In this document: piece after piece, positions 61,773 through 64,000 of the stretch
Numbering within the stretch: the stretch's first letter is position 1
How the letters are laid out: each line of letters opens with the position of its first letter
Assembly (NCBI RefSeq): GCF_000337615.1
Contig: NZ_AOII01000041.1
Coordinates: forward strand, 1-64,000
DNA: 64,000 nt
Origin: Natrinema pallidum DSM 3751
GTDB taxonomy: Archaea; Halobacteriota; Halobacteria; Halobacteriales; Natrialbaceae
Reading direction: 5' to 3'
Program-made: the position numbers and the translations under genes
Notes under the pieces: model-generated
What the model was told of the DNA's origin: nothing
The model's database searches: none
What the model saw: only the letters and a program-made list of their open reading frames with translations

Positions 61773-63164
61773 ATGCCGTACATGGCCACTCTCGAGGACC
61801 CGATCGATATCGGCGGGCTGACGGTCCCCAACCGACTCTACCGCGCGCCGCTGCTCGAGTGTGCGGGCAACGGTCCCGACGCGGTCGACACGCTGATCGA
61901 CGACCTCGAGCCGGCCGCCGAATCGGGCGTCGGCCTCATCTGTCAGGGTGCGACGATCGTCCGCGGCGAGGGCGGCTGCGCCGCCCCGGGGATGACCCGG
62001 GTCCACGATTCCGACTTCGTGGCACGGCTGTCGCGGCTGACCGACCGCATCCACGACCACGGGAGCCGGATCGTCCTCCAACTCGAGCACGGCGGCCTCC
62101 GGAGCATGGAGACCTGGCACGCCGAGTACCGACGGGAGCATCCGGCCCTCGAGCAACTCGCCGTCTCGGAGCCGCCATGGCAGTTGCGCACCCTCGATCG
62201 ACTCGGCTTGCTGGAGTACGATCCCCACGTCCTCACGACCGCCGAGGTGTACGGCCTCGCGGCGGATTTCGGCCGTGCGGCCGCCCGCGCCGTCGAAGCC
62301 GGCTACGACGGCATCCACCTCGCCGGCGCGAACATGGGGATCGTCCAGCAGTTCCTGTCGCCCTTCTACAACCGGCGGACCGACGAGTTCGGTGGGAGTC
62401 CGGAAGCGCGACTCGAGTTCCTCGCGATCGTCCACGACGAGATCCGCGAGCGGGCCGGCGACGTGCCCCTGCTGACCAAGGTGCCGGCCGAAACGCCCGC
62501 CCCACCCGCACCGGTCGTCCGCCGAAAGCTCTCGCTCGCGGACGGTATCGAAATCGCCCGTCGGCTCGAGCGGATCGGCTACGACGCGGTGGTCCCCGTC
62601 CAGACCTCCGTCGTCTGGGATATGAGCATCGTCCGCGGAGAGTATCCCGAGCGAGCGTGGGAGACCGAGACTCTGCGTAATGAGTACGACGCAGCGTTCG
62701 GCGGCGCGACGCGCAGACGACTCGTCGCCCTCGCGAACCGAATCCAGTCGCTGCAGTACGATTTCGAACCCGCGTGGAACGCGGACTTCTGCCGACGCGT
62801 ACGCGAACAGGTCTCGATCCCCGTCCTCGGGGAGGGCGGGATCCGCGAGCGGGAAGAGATGGACCGACTGCTCGGCTCGAGCGGGCGGCGCGAGGACAGA
62901 GACGACGACGGCGATGGCGACGCGGCACCCGCCTGCGACATGGTCGGGATGGCCCGGCCTTTCTACGCCGAGCCGCGGCTGGGTGCGCGGCTGCTCGAGA
63001 CCGGATCGGACGCGGAAACGCAGCGCGTGCTCTGTGAGAGCTGCAACAACTGTACGGTACCGCAGGTCACGGGTGCACCGGGGATCTGTCGGACGCCTGC
63101 CGTGCTCCGACGACGCGGCGAACTCGAGCGGGAGGGTGCGTACGACCGGACTGCAGGAGAGTGA
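61773..63164 (+). CDS. Old Yellow Enzyme-family FMN oxidoreductase
   Basis: A 463-residue NADH:flavin oxidoreductase of the 2,4-dienoyl-CoA reductase-like type, TIM barrel only. Features are IGGLTVPNRLYRAPLLECAG near residue 12, QLEHGGLRS near 108, AGYDGIHLAGANMGIVQQFL near 178, FYNRRTDEFGGSPEARLEF near 197, and the FMN phosphate region VLGEGGI near 350. The C-terminal C-x2-C-x2-C-x11-C motif (ESCNNC then GICR) may bind a 4Fe-4S cluster as in the longer family members. The second domain of those enzymes is absent. An acidic insert at about 367-389 interrupts the barrel end. ATG 61773 or 61782. Confidence 0.9.
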   Translation: MPYMATLEDPIDIGGLTVPNRLYRAPLLECAGNGPDAVDTLIDDLEPAAESGVGLICQGATIVRGEGGCAAPGMTRVHDSDFVARLSRLTDRIHDHGSRIVLQLEHGGLRSMETWHAEYRREHPALEQLAVSEPPWQLRTLDRLGLLEYDPHVLTTAEVYGLAADFGRAAARAVEAGYDGIHLAGANMGIVQQFLSPFYNRRTDEFGGSPEARLEFLAIVHDEIRERAGDVPLLTKVPAETPAPPAPVVRRKLSLADGIEIARRLERIGYDAVVPVQTSVVWDMSIVRGEYPERAWETETLRNEYDAAFGGATRRRLVALANRIQSLQYDFEPAWNADFCRRVREQVSIPVLGEGGIREREEMDRLLGSSGRREDRDDDGDGDAAPACDMVGMARPFYAEPRLGARLLETGSDAETQRVLCESCNNCTVPQVTGAPGICRTPAVLRRRGELEREGAYDRTAGE

Positions 63165-63165
63165 G

Positions 63166-63915
63166 TCAGGCCGTGACGGTGTCGCTCGTCAGTTCCTTGA
63201 GCGTTCCTTCGATCGTATAATCGGGGGCCGCGACCCTGAATCGAGAGTCGGTCGAGCCCGCATAGTGGAGTTGGAGCGTGTACGAGCCGTCGTCGGCAAT
63301 CGGTGCCGCTTCGGCGCGGTCCGCATCGAGTTGCTTGAGCATGACCATCTCGCCGGCGTCCGTGGCGTCGGCCTGGCCGCGAATCTCGTAGGTCGTTCGC
63401 TTCTGCGAGACCTCGGACCCCTCGAGCGGATAGCCGCGATCGACCCAGGCGTTGAATCCCTCGTCGAGCGCGTAGACGTTCTCGTAGCCGTTCTCGATCA
63501 GTTTCCCGGCTCGCAATCCGGAGAGGTGATGTGGACAGCCACAGTAGGTCACGATCCGTTGGTCTTTGGACCAGTCCGCAACCGGATCATCGTCCGGCGT
63601 GTACGGTGGAGCAGTACTTAGCGCCGCACCGGCGATGTGGGCTTTCTCGTACTGATCAGCGCCGCGGGCATCGGCGACTCTGGCCTCTTGCCGTTGATAC
63701 CAGTAATAGACGTCATCGATGGGGGCCAACGGCACGTCGACACCATCGAACGTCTGCGTTTCGTACGAACTGGGATCGATCGATCGCTCTTCGGGTTCGG
63801 ACTCCGAGCCCGGGCCGTATCCATCACCCTCGTTATCACCGCCACCGCCGAGGCAACCCACGACGGCCGTCACGGACGCCGTCGATCCCACTGCGAGAAA
63901 CTGCCGTCGGTTCAT
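63166..63915 (-). CDS. Rhodanese-domain lipoprotein
   Basis: A 249-residue exported lipoprotein. The signal MNRRQFLAVGSTASVTAVVG with lipobox cysteine in GCLGGGG near residue 21 predicts a Tat lipoprotein. After an acidic linker, a rhodanese domain runs from about residue 65 to 165: VADARGADQYEKAHIAGAAL, active-site loop in VTYCGCPHHLSGLRAG with the catalytic cysteine, and GFNAWVDRGYPLEG. The C-terminal part is beta-rich. It could transfer sulfane sulfur or handle cyanide/thiosulfate at the cell surface. Convergent with the oxidoreductase gene (1-base gap). Confidence 0.9.
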   Translation of the reverse strand: MNRRQFLAVGSTASVTAVVGCLGGGGDNEGDGYGPGSESEPEERSIDPSSYETQTFDGVDVPLAPIDDVYYWYQRQEARVADARGADQYEKAHIAGAALSTAPPYTPDDDPVADWSKDQRIVTYCGCPHHLSGLRAGKLIENGYENVYALDEGFNAWVDRGYPLEGSEVSQKRTTYEIRGQADATDAGEMVMLKQLDADRAEAAPIADDGSYTLQLHYAGSTDSRFRVAAPDYTIEGTLKELTSDTVTA

Positions 63916-63973
63916 AGGCCGACTATACGCGAGTCACCCCAATATGGGTTCTGGTAACGGTCAGATCGGTCGA

Positions 63974-64000
63974 CCAACCCCTTCGTTTCAACTGGAAACG
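63974..64000 (-). promoter_or_regulatory. ORB-like element at the window edge
   Basis: The plus strand ends CGTTTCAACTGGAAACG (63984-64000), with perfect six-base arms CGTTTC/GAAACG, and CCAACCCCTT precedes it at 63974-63983. Read on the minus strand this is TTTCCAGTTGAAACGAAGGG plus GT, similar to haloarchaeal origin recognition boxes bound by Orc1/Cdc6. It is cut by the window end, so nearby copies or an orc gene cannot be seen. Confidence 0.45.

Overview
The window is a chromosomal segment of a haloarchaeon. The evidence is the high G+C coding sequence with strong GC third-position bias, the very acidic proteins, Tat/lipobox export signals, a PGF-CTERM surface protein, leaderless promoters with TATA boxes about 25-30 bases before the start codon, and archaeal core genes (PolD large subunit, Hef, Hel308, KEOPS Cgi121). 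A Natrinema/Haloterrigena-like genus is plausible but cannot be proven from the sequence alone. About 57 protein genes are supported. I found no rRNA, tRNA, CRISPR array or intact insertion sequence.

Layout. (1) 0.3-12.6 kb: tetrapyrrole synthesis genes hemB, hemL, hemC, a SUMT-type methyltransferase and hemD, which lead to uroporphyrinogen III and precorrin-2. They are interrupted by an ammonium transporter fused to a PII domain and by a truncated globin plus quinol-type nitric oxide reductase on the other strand. (2) 12.6-20.7 kb: a frameshifted beta-propeller fragment, a DHH/RecJ-like nuclease, a PHP phosphoesterase, a decayed stretch, and a pair of uncharacterised haloarchaeal genes behind two strong DtxR-type operator palindromes; then a NifU-like Fe-S protein and ketopantoate reductase. 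(3) 20.8-30.1 kb: an S-layer-type glycoprotein, two tandem rubredoxin-like paralogues, an alpha/beta hydrolase, and DNA polymerase D large subunit preceded by a PPC-domain gene. (4) 30.3-36.6 kb: a complete dipeptide/oligopeptide ABC importer operon. (5) 36.7-46.9 kb: small and secreted proteins, a CBS-domain gene overlapping glycyl-tRNA synthetase, a polyprenol-kinase-like protein, TspO, a lipoprotein, an M48 protease, and an AT-rich islet with a Tat-exported six-cysteine protein and a small membrane protein. (6) 47-58.5 kb: Hef, PAP2 phosphatase, malate dehydrogenase, ferredoxin, a PiT transporter, Hel308 and Cgi121. (7) 58.5-64 kb: a DUF59/amidohydrolase pair divergent from a zinc alcohol dehydrogenase, an Old Yellow Enzyme homologue, a rhodanese lipoprotein, and an ORB-like origin element at the edge.

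How the genes fit together. The hem genes supply tetrapyrroles that the globin and NO reductase need, and the reductase and globin form a nitric-oxide handling unit with similar CGAAC/GTTCG palindromes upstream of both. The Amt-PII fusion joins ammonium uptake and its regulator in one chain. The strongest leads for something undescribed are the metal-regulated uncharacterised pair at 16.3-18.3 kb, the AT-rich islet at 45-47 kb bracketed by a hef fragment and hef itself, and the amidohydrolase/DUF59/ADH module, whose accessory genes resemble those of bacterial propane monooxygenase operons but which has no monooxygenase here.
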